Assembly (NCBI GenBank): GCA_002427615.1
Contig: DIFH01000045.1
Coordinates: forward strand, 1-7,988
Reading direction: 5' to 3'
Length of the DNA stretch: 7,988 nucleotides
DNA from: Paludibacter sp. UBA5753
GTDB lineage: Bacteria; Bacteroidota; Bacteroidia; Bacteroidales; Paludibacteraceae
Under the pieces are notes generated by a model, which searched no databases, had not been told where the DNA came from, and was given only the letters and a program-made list of their open reading frames with translations. Below, in pieces: positions 7,901-7,988 of the stretch. A program made the position numbers and the translations under genes. How positions within the stretch are numbered: position 1 is the first letter of the stretch; every line of letters begins with the position of its first letter.

Positions 7901-7988
7901 AAAACTTGGGGAATGACAATCTCTCTACTGAACAATTAGTAGCAGAACCCCCACAAGGTTACGGCCTTCCCGGCAAAGTAGAGAAGAT
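4903..7988 (+). CDS. hsdR: Type I restriction subunit HsdR (3' end beyond window)
   Basis: Motor and nuclease subunit of the restriction complex. It translocates DNA using ATP and cuts when the complex meets unmethylated sites. The frame is open for 1028 codons from the ATG at 4903 and runs off the right edge. HsdR proteins are usually about 1000-1100 aa, so little is probably missing. In order there is an N-terminal PD-(D/E)XK nuclease domain (D135 in RPDIVL, then E149 and K151 in LELKRG) and a superfamily 2 helicase motor. The motor shows Walker A GSGKS (278-282), a motif Ia-like ITDRDELDKQ (304-313), Walker B box DECH (384-387), TGTP (411-414), LLTGFDAP (627-634), and a motif VI-like FQAICRTNR (651-659). 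A helical C-terminal region follows from about 690, which in this family contacts the methyltransferase. No stop or frameshift interrupts it. The gene begins 4 bp after the nuclease stop with no strong ribosome-binding site, which fits coupled translation. Confidence 0.96.
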   Translation, partial: MINIDDLERKTQNRVVKLFKEELKYIYLGNWEEREGNSNIEEELLKKYLSRKGYSELHISKAIFELQQVATNFSDSLYTTNKNVYSKLRFGVQVKVSAGENYDTIKLINWQEPQENDFYIAEEVTYKGNKTKRPDIVLYINGIAIAVLELKRGIVDIGEGIRQNITNLQDRFIKPFFATNQILFAGNDSEGLCYGTISSEEKYYLKWKEDVDDTSRLMLDKYLIKMCSKERIIELLYDFVIYDAGIKKLPRVHQYFGIKEAQKFVNRYEGGIIWHTQGSGKSLTMVYLAKWILESNSNARIAIITDRDELDKQIEDVFTDAGEAIFRTSSGNDLMGKLVQPLPRILCSLVHKFGRRDVDNFNRFIAELQNNPIQVSGELFIFVDECHRTQSGKLHKTMKTMLPNAVFIGFTGTPLLKKDKQTSLEVFGRYIHTYKFNEGVDDKVILDLMYEARDIDQKLTSQKKVDEWFKAKTKGLNDFQRAELKKKWGTMQNVLSSRSRMEKIVIDIIFDFSTKRLLMSSRSNAILVANSIYEACEYYKLFQKTAFKDKCAVVTSYNPQSSDVSTEDTGANTETQKESIYNLYEELLKDVIPQANKSKTEVYEDWAKAKFKKEPANMKLLIVVQKLLTGFDAPACAYIYLDKTMQDHGLFQAICRTNRVDGDDKDFGYIIDYRGLFDNVGKAISVYTSELDTETFQKVDIDIMLQDRLEAGKKRLDNAMEELVLLCESVETPKGVLEYQHYFCGNPENENDLKDTALRRTQLYKKTVAFIRAYANIAEELEEAGYTVHEIKDIEKELDFYIKLREQIRKASGETLDMKTYEADMRYLLDAYIQAEDPEDITPFDGMSLLDIISNEGVAAALESLPKGMKGNQGAIAETIANNVRRKIIKDQHLDPAFFELMSKLLDELIKQRKANAITYEEYLKRIAELAKKANSGQDDDTPVIIKTAGMRALYNNLDKDDKLVVLLDSVIKINSPADWRGNPAKEKVVKRNIYQALVKNLGNDNLSTEQLVAEPPQGYGLPGKVEK

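Noticed and set aside
4903..7988. Possibility that hsdR is a broken gene
   Set aside because: Reading every codon from 4903 to the edge shows no stop, and all nuclease and helicase motifs occur in the right order. It is only cut off by the window end.

Overview
The window holds one continuous plus-strand operon: a type I restriction-modification (hsd) locus. The order is hsdM (methyltransferase), hsdS (specificity subunit), a YhcG/DUF1016-family PD-(D/E)XK nuclease, and hsdR (restriction/translocation subunit). hsdR is still open at the right edge. All four genes are intact as far as they can be read, and their diagnostic motifs are present.

The organism is most likely a member of the Bacteroidota (inference). 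The evidence is modest G+C, lack of clear Shine-Dalgarno sequences before the starts, a spacer upstream of hsdM containing sequences that fit the Bacteroidota -7 promoter pattern TAnnTTTG, and protein sequences that look like Bacteroidota versions of these families. I cannot name a genus.

Layout. Positions 1-152 are a very AT-rich non-coding leader with candidate promoter elements. hsdM (153-2561) overlaps hsdS (2552-3856) by 10 bp. hsdS overlaps the nuclease gene (3846-4898) by 11 bp, and a 4-bp gap separates that gene from hsdR (4903 to beyond 7988). This packing implies one transcript with translational coupling. No terminator, RNA gene, insertion sequence, CRISPR array or attachment site is visible.

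How the parts work together. HsdM and HsdS should form the sequence-specific methyltransferase, with HsdS reading a two-part target through two target recognition domains. Adding HsdR makes the full enzyme, which translocates and cuts unmethylated foreign DNA. The extra nuclease lies between specificity and restriction subunits and is not a canonical subunit. Its place in the operon suggests an accessory defence role, but the sequence alone does not show what it does. Most of the locus is a recognisable, ordinary type I system. The embedded nuclease and the sharp base-composition mosaic within hsdS are the points most worth a second look.
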